A stretch of DNA of 64,000 nt from an uncultured Alphaproteobacteria bacterium (GTDB lineage: Bacteria > Pseudomonadota > Alphaproteobacteria > RF32 > CAG-239). The first letter of the stretch is position 1, and each line of letters starts with the position of its first letter. The position numbers and the translations under genes are program-made. Location: positions 62,001 through 126,000 of the forward strand of contig CAJTLY010000002.1 of the NCBI GenBank assembly GCA_910577095.1. Direction: 5' to 3'. The notes beneath the pieces are model-generated. The model was not told the origin of the DNA. It was given only the letters and a program-made list of their open reading frames with translations, and did no database searches. Positions 34,450-43,092 of the stretch are shown piece by piece.

Positions 34450-35007
34450 TTATATACTCTCCTCATAAAATTCACCGCCGACAACCTGTTTGGCGGTTTC
34501 GTAATCGAAACCGGCGCGGATCATCGCCGCCAGATCTTTTTGCCGGCAGGCGCGGCGGCTTTCCTCATCGGCACGAAACGGCCCGATTTTTTTCTTACGG
34601 GCAAAATTGACTGCGGCGCTTTCTTCATCAATTTCCGAATCTGCAAGGATTTCGTTGACCAAAGCTTCGGCCACGCCTTTTTGCCGCATTTTGATGCGGA
34701 TATAACGTTCCGGTTTTCCGGCCGCCAGATAACCGGCAATTTTGAACTCGGCATAACGGCGGTCGTTGAGATAACCGACCCGCTCAAACTCTGCAATAAT
34801 TTCCTCAATCCACTCCGCGGCCCGATGCATGTCAAAATCCGGCATTTGTCTTGCGTTGTCACGAACCCGACGGGTCAAAACCTGACGGAGATTGTCAGCC
34901 GAAGAATCAAAACGCTGCAGATAATAAAGAGCAATATTTTTCAGGCGCACCGGTGTCATTTTTCGTTTTTTGGGCGGCGTTGCCGGCCTTTTTTCATCAT
35001 TTTCCAT
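34450..35007 (-). CDS. recX: RecX-family regulatory protein
   Basis: 185 residues. RecX modulates RecA filaments. Landmarks: ALYYLQRFDSSADNLRQVLTRRV, then FERVGYLNDRRYAEFKIAGYLAAGKPERYIRIKMRQKGV, and DYETAKQVV at the end, matching the three-helix-repeat RecX fold. The N-terminus is basic (KKRKMTPVR). recA is not in the window. 70 bp precede the next gene on this strand. Confidence 0.85.
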   Translation of the reverse strand: MENDEKRPATPPKKRKMTPVRLKNIALYYLQRFDSSADNLRQVLTRRVRDNARQMPDFDMHRAAEWIEEIIAEFERVGYLNDRRYAEFKIAGYLAAGKPERYIRIKMRQKGVAEALVNEILADSEIDEESAAVNFARKKKIGPFRADEESRRACRQKDLAAMIRAGFDYETAKQVVGGEFYEESI

Positions 35008-35106
35008 TACAAAAACCTATTTTCACTTGATTTTTACAGACGGCATGTTAAACAATAAAATAGAATTTACAAGCATAAACCGTATTAACAACTATGGATT
35101 AAACCA

Positions 35107-35721
35107 ATGATTAAAAATATTCTTTCTATGTTCTGCGCTTTGGCTCTGGTTTCTACGCTCGCCGCCTGCGCTTCCGACAATGAGGCGGTTCCTCAGAAAT
35201 ACAACGAACCGCGTTTTAACAGTGACGGCATTGTCAACCTGAAAGTCAACAAAGTAGAAGTTATTTCCGAATTCACGCCTTCTTTTACCCGTCCCAACGT
35301 CGAACATCTGTTTCCGGTTTCAATCGAAAAAACAGCCAAACTTTGGGCAACCGATCGGTTGAAAGCGGTTGATTTCTCTTCTGACAAACAGGCTACTTTC
35401 GTTATTAAAGACGCCAGCGTAACCGAAGAAGTGGTTAAATCCGACAAACTGTTCGAAAAAGACAGTCTCAAATACCGCGCCAAACTGTCGGTGGTTTTGA
35501 GAGTCAACGATCCTTACAAATTCTCCAGCGCCGAAACTTCGCTGGAAGCATGGCGCGAACTCACCATTCCGGTTGACACCTCCATTGAAGACAAGGAAAG
35601 ATACTGGAACAACATGGTCGAAAAACTGTTCGAAGAGTTCAACGCCCGCATGCAGATGAATATCAACAAATATCTCAACATGTATATTGAAAATTCTCAG
35701 TATATTCAAGACTACGAATAA
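35107..35721 (+). CDS. Lipoprotein of unknown function
   Basis: 204 residues. Signal peptide with lipobox LAAC, lipidated Cys21. The mature part resembles periplasmic lipoproteins with a repeated beta-alpha layout (VNLKVNKVEVISEFTPSFTRPNVEHLFP, DRLKAVDFSSDKQATFVIKDASVTEEVV). Such proteins are widespread in alphaproteobacteria but I cannot name the family. Single gene with its own terminator. Confidence 0.75.
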   Translation: MIKNILSMFCALALVSTLAACASDNEAVPQKYNEPRFNSDGIVNLKVNKVEVISEFTPSFTRPNVEHLFPVSIEKTAKLWATDRLKAVDFSSDKQATFVIKDASVTEEVVKSDKLFEKDSLKYRAKLSVVLRVNDPYKFSSAETSLEAWRELTIPVDTSIEDKERYWNNMVEKLFEEFNARMQMNINKYLNMYIENSQYIQDYE

Positions 35722-35746
35722 TCAGCCAATTGTTTTGCGGTCAATA

Positions 35747-35769
35747 AAACCCGGTCTAAGAACCGGGTT
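35747..35769 (+). terminator. Terminator after the lipoprotein gene
   Basis: AACCCGG/CCGGGTT stem with a TCTAAGAA loop, followed by TTATTTTTTG, 26 bases past the stop. Confidence 0.88.
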
Positions 35770-35959
35770 TTATTTTTTGCGGCTCTGTAATAAGCAAATG
35801 TTTTCGGGATCTGAAAAGCGATAAATTCCCGGCACAAAAAAATATTTCCTGTAAACTTCGAATTTCGGATCAACGGCAAGTCCGACATTACCATACGCAG
35901 CGGCAGAAAACGCCGAAACGGCCTTTGAGAGAACCCCGTAAACGACAGGCAATAAAAAA

Positions 35960-35977
35960 GACCGTAATCATACGGCC
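35960..35977 (-). terminator. Terminator after the ApaG-domain gene
   Basis: GGCCGTA/TACGGTC stem on the minus strand followed by TTTTTTATTGC, 17 bases past the stop at 35994. Confidence 0.85.
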
Positions 35978-35993
35978 TTTTTTAGTTAAATCA

Positions 35994-36410
35994 TCAATTC
36001 AAAACCGGAGCAGCGTATCGACATCCGGCATCAAACTGCAACACCGGCAAACGGATGCTCTCGGCAATTTTGGCAGCGCCTTTCAAAATTTTGCAGCTGC
36101 CGTAGAAAACGGCATGAGCGGCTTTAAGCGGCGCAGTAGCGCTGAATTCAAAATATTCACCCGGTTCCAACTCGGGGATTTCGCCGCTGAAACCTTCAGA
36201 GTCATCGCAAAAGCAACGGCCGCTGTCGTCGGTAATGTTCCAATTTTTACCAAGCAGGGTAATTTTTTGGTCCGAATTGTTTTCAATACAGAAATAATAT
36301 CCCCATAAAAACTCTTGTCCGGCATGATGAGACGCCTCCACCAGTTCCGACCCGGCGGTAATCGTCACATCACCATCTTCGGTTACAATCATCTCCTGAC
36401 CTGAATCCAT
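35994..36410 (-). CDS. apaG: ApaG-domain protein
   Basis: 138 residues. ApaG fold: FLWGYYFCIENNSDQKITLLGKNWNITDDSGRC and PELEPGEYFEFSATAPLKA match the conserved strands. The biochemical role of ApaG is uncertain (linked to Co2+/Mg2+ phenotypes; also found fused to F-box proteins in eukaryotes). The N-terminal ~25 residues are acidic. ATG 36410 follows GTTAAGGAA. Solo transcription unit. Confidence 0.82.
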   Translation of the reverse strand: MDSGQEMIVTEDGDVTITAGSELVEASHHAGQEFLWGYYFCIENNSDQKITLLGKNWNITDDSGRCFCDDSEGFSGEIPELEPGEYFEFSATAPLKAAHAVFYGSCKILKGAAKIAESIRLPVLQFDAGCRYAAPVLN

Positions 36411-36590
36411 TTCCTTAACCTTTTATTAACATTCATTAAGCAAACGTTAGCGGGAGTCGGAACAAATTGCAATTAGGGAATCGTTTTGTTCACAAAGTTA
36501 TACACATGAATCAATTCGGGAGCAGAACCTCTAACCTGTCGTTAAACAAAAAGAGCCGTTTGCGGAGACCATCTGTGACACAAAGCACTA

Positions 36591-36621
36591 AAAATGGGTT
36601 GCAATTTCTTGCAACCCATTG
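36591..36621 (-). terminator. Terminator after rpsI
   Basis: AATGGGTTGCAA pairs with TTGCAACCCATT; on the minus strand followed by TTTTAG. It begins ~29 bases past the rpsI stop. Confidence 0.85.
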
Positions 36622-36649
36622 AAAATATTTGATATTTTCTTCGTACCAA

Positions 36650-37120
36650 TTAACGTTTGGAGAATTGGTAAGAACGACGGGCTTTGGCTTTGCCGTATTT
36701 CTTACGTTCAACGGTTCTGTCGTCACGGGTCAGGAAGCCGGCGGCTTTCAGGACCGAACGCAATTCCGGTTCATAATCGTTCAGGGCTTTGGAAATGCCG
36801 TGCTTGATTGCACCGGCCTGGCCGGAAAGACCACCGCCGCTGACGGTACATACAACGTCAAATTCGTTAACGCGGTTGGTAACTTCGAACGGCTGATTGA
36901 TAATCATTTTCAAAACCGGACGGGCAAAATATTCGTCCAAAGTTTTGCTGTTAACCGTGATGTTGCCTTTACCCGGTTTAACCCATACGCGGGCAACCGC
37001 ATCTTTTCTTTTGCCGGTGGCATAAGAACGTCCGAATTTGTCGCGTTTCGGCTTACGAACTTCCGCTGCGGTTTCGGCAGCAGATACTTTAATGTCTTTC
37101 AAAGATTCTAATTTAGCCAT
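36650..37120 (-). CDS. rpsI: 30S ribosomal protein S9
   Basis: 156 residues. S9 signature GGGLSGQAGAIKHGISKAL and YGKAKARRSYQFSKR C-terminus, which reaches into the ribosomal P site. The N-terminal ~25 residues (MAKLESLKDIKVSAAETAAEVRK) are an extension common in alphaproteobacterial S9. Start overlaps the rplM stop by one base. Confidence 0.97.
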   Translation of the reverse strand: MAKLESLKDIKVSAAETAAEVRKPKRDKFGRSYATGKRKDAVARVWVKPGKGNITVNSKTLDEYFARPVLKMIINQPFEVTNRVNEFDVVCTVSGGGLSGQAGAIKHGISKALNDYEPELRSVLKAAGFLTRDDRTVERKKYGKAKARRSYQFSKR

Positions 37121-37587
37121 TATAACGGACTCCTTTTATTTTTCGGATTCTGGGAAGCAATGTCCAGAACGATCGGGTTCTGGGCGGTATGCGGATGTTC
37201 GGCACCGGCATATACTTTCAGCTTGGTCATCTGCTGACGGCCCAGAGGATTGCGGGAAATCATTCTTTCAACCGCTTTTTCGATAACGCGGCCCGGGAAC
37301 TTGCCGGCAAGAATCTTAGCCGGAGTCGTTTCTTTGATGCCGCCGATCCAGCCGGTGTGGCGATAATAAACTTTATCGGTCAGTTTTTTGCCGGTCAGTT
37401 TAACTTTGTCGGCATTGATAACGATAACATAGTCGCCGCAGTCCAGGTTCGGAACAAAACTCGGTTTGTGCTTGCCGCGCAAAATCTTGGCAATTTCGGC
37501 CGAAAGTCTGCCCAATACAACACCGCTGGCGTCAACGACATACCATTTTCTTTCAATATCCGATGGCTTGGTTGCATAAGTGTTCAT
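37120..37587 (-). CDS. rplM: 50S ribosomal protein L13
   Basis: 155 residues. RKWYVVDASGVVLGRLSAEIAKILRGKHKPSFVPNLDCGDYVIVINA and YRHTGWIGGIKE are canonical L13. First gene of the rplM-rpsI operon. An AT-rich block with GTATTATAATAC near 37695-37705 may hold the promoter. Confidence 0.97.
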   Translation of the reverse strand: MNTYATKPSDIERKWYVVDASGVVLGRLSAEIAKILRGKHKPSFVPNLDCGDYVIVINADKVKLTGKKLTDKVYYRHTGWIGGIKETTPAKILAGKFPGRVIEKAVERMISRNPLGRQQMTKLKVYAGAEHPHTAQNPIVLDIASQNPKNKRSPL

Positions 37588-37758
37588 ATTTTCTCTCTTT
37601 GTTAAAGATGGTTATTAAATTCATCGTCAATATAGCGAAAGTTTGGCGCTTGTCAACATAAAAAAGCAGTGTTTTTCAACATTTTAATTGCTGGTATTAT
37701 AATACCGCACATTATCTTGTTGATTTCAGGATTTTTTATAACATCAGCATAAAAACAA

Positions 37759-37793
37759 AAGAAGCGGTATGAAAAATTTCATTCAACCGCTTC
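37759..37793 (-). terminator. Terminator after the cyclophilin gene
   Basis: AGAAGCGGT.../...ACCGCTTCT stem with an additional ATGAAA/TTTCAT pair, followed on the minus strand by TTTTGTTTTTATG. Confidence 0.88.
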
Positions 37794-37819
37794 TTTTTGT
37801 TTGTCCGTGATTTTGCTTT

Positions 37820-38389
37820 TTATTTCTGCAAATCGGCGACCACGCTCATCGAAACAATTTTGTCCGGGCTGTAAACCGTGCCGTTGGGACCGGTGCCGCG
37901 TTTAATTTTATCAACCGCCTGCATTCCCGAAATGACCTGTCCCCAAACCGTATACTGGCGGTCAAGGAAACGGGAATCGTCAAAACAGATAAAAAACTGA
38001 CTGTCGGCCGAATCGGGACTGGCGGCCCGTGCCATTGAAACCGCACCGCGCTTGTGCGGGCGATTGTTAAATTCGGCCTTCAGGTTTTTGCCGCTGCCGC
38101 CGGTACCGTTACCGCGCGGGTCGCCGGTCTGAGCCATAAAGCCGTCAATGACGCGATGAAATTTCAGGCCGTCGTAAAATCCCTGTCGCACCAGTTGTTT
38201 AATTCGTGCCACGTGGTTAGGCGCATCTTCGGGAAACATTTGAATAAGAACGTCCCCGTCTTTTAATTTCAACAACAGGGTGTTTTCCGGATCTTTAACA
38301 TCGGCGTAGGGCTTGGCGGCTTCGGCAGCATCAACGGCAACGGCGCTGATACCCAGCGCCACCAACAGCGAACAGATAAATTTGAACAT
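37820..38389 (-). CDS. Periplasmic peptidyl-prolyl cis-trans isomerase (cyclophilin)
   Basis: 189 residues with signal peptide (MFKFICSLLVALGISAVAVDAAEA). Cyclophilin fold: YDGLKFHRVIDGFMAQTGDPRGNGTGGSGKN with the catalytic Arg in FHRVI, AVSMARAASPDSADSQFFIC and QYTVWGQV. Accelerates proline isomerisation in exported proteins; E. coli PpiA is the nearest named counterpart. Followed by its own terminator. Confidence 0.93.
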   Translation of the reverse strand: MFKFICSLLVALGISAVAVDAAEAAKPYADVKDPENTLLLKLKDGDVLIQMFPEDAPNHVARIKQLVRQGFYDGLKFHRVIDGFMAQTGDPRGNGTGGSGKNLKAEFNNRPHKRGAVSMARAASPDSADSQFFICFDDSRFLDRQYTVWGQVISGMQAVDKIKRGTGPNGTVYSPDKIVSMSVVADLQK

Positions 38390-38415
38390 TTGTTATTTCT
38401 CCTTATATAACGTGT

Positions 38416-38841
38416 TTAAAAATTCAGTTGCCGGACGGCTTCGGGATAAAGCCGCGTTTCCGGCGCCAGCGCCACCCATCGGGCAGCGGGGTCTTCCATA
38501 CCCGGCTCTATAAAAGGCAGGCCGGCCGGAGAGTACAGTTTTTCGTCGGCAAGAAAGGCTTCGAAAACAAAAACGATTTCGTGACCGTTTTTTCCCTCGT
38601 AACAAAAAATGTTTTCCGCTACGCCGAGCCGGCGTCCGACTTTGATCTCAACGCCGAACTCTTCGGCAAACTCACGCTGCAACGTCTGTTCGGCGGTTTC
38701 CCCAAATTCAATTCCGCCGCCGGGCAAGCGGAAGAACTCTTGGTTTTTCACGCGGTCAACGCCTCGTACCGCCAAAACCTTCCCCTCATAACGAACAACG
38801 GCAACGGCCAGCGGCCGGATCCGGTTTGCGGCAAAGGGCAT
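38416..38841 (-). CDS. Nudix hydrolase
   Basis: 141 residues. Nudix box GGGIEFGETAEQTLQREFAEEFG: first G, E six on, REF and EEF, all catalytic residues present. The N-terminus IRPLAVAVVRYEGKVLAVRGVDRVKNQEFFRLP suits a nucleotide or nucleotide-sugar pyrophosphohydrolase; substrate unknown. Overlaps mutS by one base, so it is co-translated with it. Confidence 0.85.
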   Translation of the reverse strand: MPFAANRIRPLAVAVVRYEGKVLAVRGVDRVKNQEFFRLPGGGIEFGETAEQTLQREFAEEFGVEIKVGRRLGVAENIFCYEGKNGHEIVFVFEAFLADEKLYSPAGLPFIEPGMEDPAARWVALAPETRLYPEAVRQLNF

Positions 38842-41519
38842 TATTTTTCTCCCAGCAAATCTTTTAGACGATAAAGCTCATCCAAGGCCTCCCGCGGCGT
38901 CAGATTATCGGGACAAACTTCGGCCAAAGCTTTCTCAAGCGGCGACGGCGCTTTTTGTTGCTCTTCTTTTTTCAGGTTGGCAAACAACGGCAAATCATCG
39001 GCCAACGCTTTAATATTTGTGTTCTTCTTGTCGTTTTCCAATGATGCCAGAACCTGTTCGGCCCGCTTTAACACAACCGCCGGCAACCCAGCCAATTTGG
39101 CCACGTGGATGCCGTAAGAACGGTCGGCGGCACCGTCAATGACTTCGTGCAAAAAGATCACTTCATCGTTAAATTCCTTAATCCGCATACAGTGCAGCGA
39201 CATTTTATGCAGCTTGCCGACCAGGGAGGTCAACTCATGATAATGGGTGGCAAAAAGCGCCCGACAGCGATTGACCTCGTGCAGATGTTCCACCACCGCC
39301 CAAGCGATTGACAAACCGTCAAAGGTGGCGGTTCCGCGTCCGATTTCATCTAAAATTACCAGCGAGCGTTCGTCCGCCCGGTTTAAGATGCTGGCGGTTT
39401 CCACCATTTCCACCATAAAGGTCGAGCGCCCGCGCGCCAAATCGTCGGAAGCGCCGACACGTGAGAACAGCTTGCCGACGACGCCGATATGCGCACTTTT
39501 GGCCGGAACATACGAACCGATCTGCGCCATCACCGCAATGATCGCATTCTGACGCAAAAAGGTGGACTTACCGGCCATGTTGGGACCGGTAATCAACCAG
39601 ATATTGCTGTTGTCGCCACCCAAACGGCAATCGTTGCCGACAAAGGCCGCGCCGTGTTCCCGGGACAGCGATGCTTCCACCACCGGATGACGCCCTTCGG
39701 CAATTTCAAAACAAAAAGAGTCGTCAACCGCCGGACGGCAATAGCTTTTTTCCGCCGCCAAATCGGCCAAGGCTGAGCCGACGTCAAGTTCTGCCAGCGC
39801 TTTGGCGGTACGGGAGATATCATCGGCAGCAATGCGGATTTCGGTAACCAGCTTGTTAAACAATTCCAGTTCGGTGGCAAGCGATTTTTCTCCGGCGCCG
39901 CGGATTTCGTTTTCGACTTCGGTCAGTTCCACCGTGGTAAAACGCACCGCATTCAGAACCGACTGGCGATGAATAAAATCTTTGTTTTCCAGCATCTGAG
40001 TCGCAAACTTCACCGGAACTTCGACAAAATAGCCGATCAAATTGTTATACTTGATTTTCAAGTTTGCAATCCCGGTCGCGGCGGCATATTTTTCCTGCAG
40101 CTGCAATATTACCTGCTGACTGTTGTTTTTCAGTCTTTTGATTTCGTCCAACGGCGGATAATAGCCTTCGCGGATAAAACCGCCGTCTCGCGGCAGCAGC
40201 GGCAGTTCGTCTTCCAGCGCCCGTTCCAGCTCGTCGACCAGATTTTCATGATGTCCCAGTCGCGATACAATTTTTTTAAGCGCTTCGGGGAGTACGCCGT
40301 CCAGATTGTTTTTCGACTTGGCAGCCAGAATATTTTTCAGTTTCGGCACCGCCGCCAACGTTGCCTTAAGCGCCGCCAGATCGCGCGGACCGCCCCGTTC
40401 CAGACTGAGGCGGGAAACCGCCCGTTCGATATCGGGACAAGATTTCAGCAGCAGACGAAGATCCTGCCGGATAAAATCTTCGTTGATAAAAAATTCCACC
40501 ACATTCAAACGTTCGGCAATTTCGGCGGTATCGACCAGCGGACTGGCGATGCGCCCGGCCAGCATCCGCGCTCCGGCGCCGGTAACGGTACGGTCAAGCA
40601 CCGCCAGCAACGAACCGTTTTTGTCACCGGAAGACGATTCCAGCAATTCAAGGCTGCGGCGGGTGGCGCCGTCGATTTCCATTACCTGCCGTTCATAGAT
40701 TTTGACCGGCTTTTCCACCCGCGGCATTTGCCCTTTCTGAGTGGTTTCGACATAATCCATCAAGACGCCGGCAGCGGTGATTTCCGCGCGGCTGAAACTG
40801 CCGAAAGCATCCAGGGTTTCCACCTTAAACAGCCGCAGCAGATTGCGGCGGGCATTCTCGGCATTAAAGCGCGCCTGCGGCAACACCGACAGTTTTTTGC
40901 GGTATTCGTTAAAAAGTTCAAACAGTTTCGGAGATTGCAGATAATTATCGGATATCAGGATTTCCACCGGATTCAGGCGTGACAGCAATCCGCTGACGAC
41001 AACGGCTTCAGGTTTGTTCCTCAGCGAGACTTCTTCCAAAAAGAAATCGCCGGTCGACAAATCAAGCCACGAAACCCCCAATGTATCGCCGGTTTTGGCC
41101 AGGCTCAGCAAAAAATTGTTGCGGCGAGAATCGAGCAGATTGTCTTCGGTCAGCGTCCCGGCGGTAACCAGGCGGATCACATCCCGGCGCACCACCGATT
41201 TGGCGCCGCGTTTTTTGGCTTCTTTGGGATCTTCCATCTGTTCGCAAATCGCCACTTTGAAACCGTGCTTTATCAGCCGTGCCAAATAGGCTTCGTAAGC
41301 ATGAAAGGGGACCCCGCACATCGGCACGTCTTCGCCTTCGAGTTTGCCGCGTTTGGTCAGGGCAATGTCCAGCGCTTTCGAGGCCTCTACCGCATCGTCA
41401 AAAAACATTTCATAAAAATCGCCCATTCGATAAAACAGGAGATAGCCCGGGTAGGCTTTTTTGGTCTCGAGGTACTGTGCCATCATCGGCGTCAAGACGG
41501 GTGTTTTTCCTTCTGTCAT
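38841..41519 (-). CDS. mutS: DNA mismatch repair protein MutS
   Basis: 892 residues, full length. Mismatch-recognition domain with YLLFYRMGDFYEMFFDDA (Phe-x-Glu type motif), Walker A GPNMAGKSTFL, ILDEIGRGTATFDGLSIAWAV and helix-turn-helix dimer motif. A Nudix gene follows on the same transcript. The divergent gene at 41625 is a histidine kinase. Confidence 0.97.
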   Translation of the reverse strand: MTEGKTPVLTPMMAQYLETKKAYPGYLLFYRMGDFYEMFFDDAVEASKALDIALTKRGKLEGEDVPMCGVPFHAYEAYLARLIKHGFKVAICEQMEDPKEAKKRGAKSVVRRDVIRLVTAGTLTEDNLLDSRRNNFLLSLAKTGDTLGVSWLDLSTGDFFLEEVSLRNKPEAVVVSGLLSRLNPVEILISDNYLQSPKLFELFNEYRKKLSVLPQARFNAENARRNLLRLFKVETLDAFGSFSRAEITAAGVLMDYVETTQKGQMPRVEKPVKIYERQVMEIDGATRRSLELLESSSGDKNGSLLAVLDRTVTGAGARMLAGRIASPLVDTAEIAERLNVVEFFINEDFIRQDLRLLLKSCPDIERAVSRLSLERGGPRDLAALKATLAAVPKLKNILAAKSKNNLDGVLPEALKKIVSRLGHHENLVDELERALEDELPLLPRDGGFIREGYYPPLDEIKRLKNNSQQVILQLQEKYAAATGIANLKIKYNNLIGYFVEVPVKFATQMLENKDFIHRQSVLNAVRFTTVELTEVENEIRGAGEKSLATELELFNKLVTEIRIAADDISRTAKALAELDVGSALADLAAEKSYCRPAVDDSFCFEIAEGRHPVVEASLSREHGAAFVGNDCRLGGDNSNIWLITGPNMAGKSTFLRQNAIIAVMAQIGSYVPAKSAHIGVVGKLFSRVGASDDLARGRSTFMVEMVETASILNRADERSLVILDEIGRGTATFDGLSIAWAVVEHLHEVNRCRALFATHYHELTSLVGKLHKMSLHCMRIKEFNDEVIFLHEVIDGAADRSYGIHVAKLAGLPAVVLKRAEQVLASLENDKKNTNIKALADDLPLFANLKKEEQQKAPSPLEKALAEVCPDNLTPREALDELYRLKDLLGEK

Positions 41520-41624
41520 AGTCTGCTTTTACCATTCGATATTTAACAAATTTAAACGTATTGTATTATATATTACTATTATCAGTAGTCTATCTTTTTT
41601 TAACACACTTCAAGGATTATCACC

Positions 41625-43085
41625 ATGTTTCACAAGCGCCGGAGCAAGCTTTTCGAAATTGAAAAGGATACCAACTTCGCCAACCGCATTCTGGCGCTGT
41701 CGATGCCGCCGGCAATGGTATTTATCATGTTGGTGGCTCTGAAACTGCTGCCGGCAAGCATTGCGGTAATGGCCTATGCCTCAATTATTTTATTTAACAT
41801 CGTGTGGCTGTTTCCGCTCACTTTTGAATTGCAACAAATCCGCAAATACATTTTTCGCCTCTCCAAAGAAGAAAACATTGCCGATCAGGATTTTGACCTT
41901 ACCGAAAGCGATACCCGGCAGATTGTAACCGCCGTTAACGAAATGCACCGTTTTTGGACCGAAAAGGCGGAAAAGCTGGAAGCACAGACAATATCCGACA
42001 CCGCCGTCCTCGATACCCTGCCCGATCCGATTTTGATGATTGACCGTTCCGGCAACATTCTCGGCGCCAACATTTCCGCCCGCAATCTGCTCGGCGACAA
42101 CATTACCGATTGCAAAGTGGAAACCATTTTCTCCTCCAACAATTTTATCAATGCGGTCGGAAGAGTGCTGCGCTCGGAAAGCGAATCGGAAAACCTGATT
42201 TTTTATGTCAACCGCGGCAACAAAGCCGACAATGAAGAAAACATGCAAAAACTGTATGCTCACATCAAACAGCTGCCGTGGATTTCAAAAGGACGCGCGG
42301 TTGCGGTGATTTCGCTGTATGACTTTGCCAAAGCCACCAAGATCGAAAAAATGCAGTCGGACTTTGTTGCCAACGCCAGTCACGAATTGCGCACGCCGCT
42401 GTCGGTTATTTCCGGCTTTATCGAAACGCTTCAGACCTCAGCCCGAGACGACGAAACCGCCCGCGACACTTTTCTTAAAATCATGAGCGAACAAGCCGCT
42501 TATATGTCGATGCTGATCGAAAACCTGCTTTCGCTTTCCAAAATCGAAATGACGCAGGACCAGGCGCCGGAAGAAAAAATCAGCCTGCCCCCGATCGCCG
42601 AAGACGTTACCAACGCCCTGATGCTGAAAGCGCGTGCCCGCAATGTCAAATTCGAATTGAACATCGCACCCGACCTGCCGGAAATAACCGCCGATTACGG
42701 ACAAATAAGGCAGTTGGTGCAAAATTTGTGCGACAATGCCATCAAATACGGCGAAGAAAACACCACCATCACCGTCTCTGCCCAAAAGGCCGAAGCCGTG
42801 CCGCCGTCCAAAACTTACGAAGTCGCCGGCGGCAAAGCAATCGTGATTGCCGTTCACAACTTCGGCGAAAAAATATCCGACCAGTATGTTACCCGTCTGA
42901 CCGAACGATTTTACCGCATGCAGACCCACAAGAACAAAAACATCAAAGGTTCGGGTCTGGGACTGGCGATTGCCAAACATATTCTGATCCGTCATCGCGG
43001 CAATATGCGCGTAACCTCCACCGCCGCCGACGGAACCACCTTTGCGGTTTATCTGCCGGTGGAACAAAACTGCCCCACCGTTTAG
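41625..43085 (+). CDS. Orphan PhoR-like sensor histidine kinase
   Basis: 486 residues. Two N-terminal membrane helices (~25-62) with almost no periplasmic loop, a PAS-like segment (ISDTAVLDTLPDPILMIDRSGNILGANISARNLLG, ~122-160), H-box FVANASHELRTPLSVISGF with phosphorylated His, N-box LCDNAIKYG and G-box GSGLGLAIAKHI. The layout and the SHELRTPLS/TLQTSAR pattern are those of PhoR. ATG follows AAGGATTATCACC. No response regulator or pst genes are nearby, so its partner is elsewhere. Confidence 0.92.
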   Translation: MFHKRRSKLFEIEKDTNFANRILALSMPPAMVFIMLVALKLLPASIAVMAYASIILFNIVWLFPLTFELQQIRKYIFRLSKEENIADQDFDLTESDTRQIVTAVNEMHRFWTEKAEKLEAQTISDTAVLDTLPDPILMIDRSGNILGANISARNLLGDNITDCKVETIFSSNNFINAVGRVLRSESESENLIFYVNRGNKADNEENMQKLYAHIKQLPWISKGRAVAVISLYDFAKATKIEKMQSDFVANASHELRTPLSVISGFIETLQTSARDDETARDTFLKIMSEQAAYMSMLIENLLSLSKIEMTQDQAPEEKISLPPIAEDVTNALMLKARARNVKFELNIAPDLPEITADYGQIRQLVQNLCDNAIKYGEENTTITVSAQKAEAVPPSKTYEVAGGKAIVIAVHNFGEKISDQYVTRLTERFYRMQTHKNKNIKGSGLGLAIAKHILIRHRGNMRVTSTAADGTTFAVYLPVEQNCPTV

Positions 43086-43092
43086 TTCGGAT

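Noticed and set aside
35712..35952. Short minus-strand frames (60 residues each) between the lipoprotein and apaG genes
   Set aside because: TTG start inside a terminator, overlap with the opposite gene's terminator, no ribosome site and no recognisable family.
36415..36429. TTAA-N7-TTAA, a full CtrA box pattern just upstream of the apaG gene
   Set aside because: One or two such matches are expected by chance at this base composition, and it overlaps the ribosome site. Reported only as a curiosity.
36511..36726. 71-residue minus-strand frame across the rpsI 3' end and terminator
   Set aside because: Overlaps rpsI in another frame and runs through its terminator.
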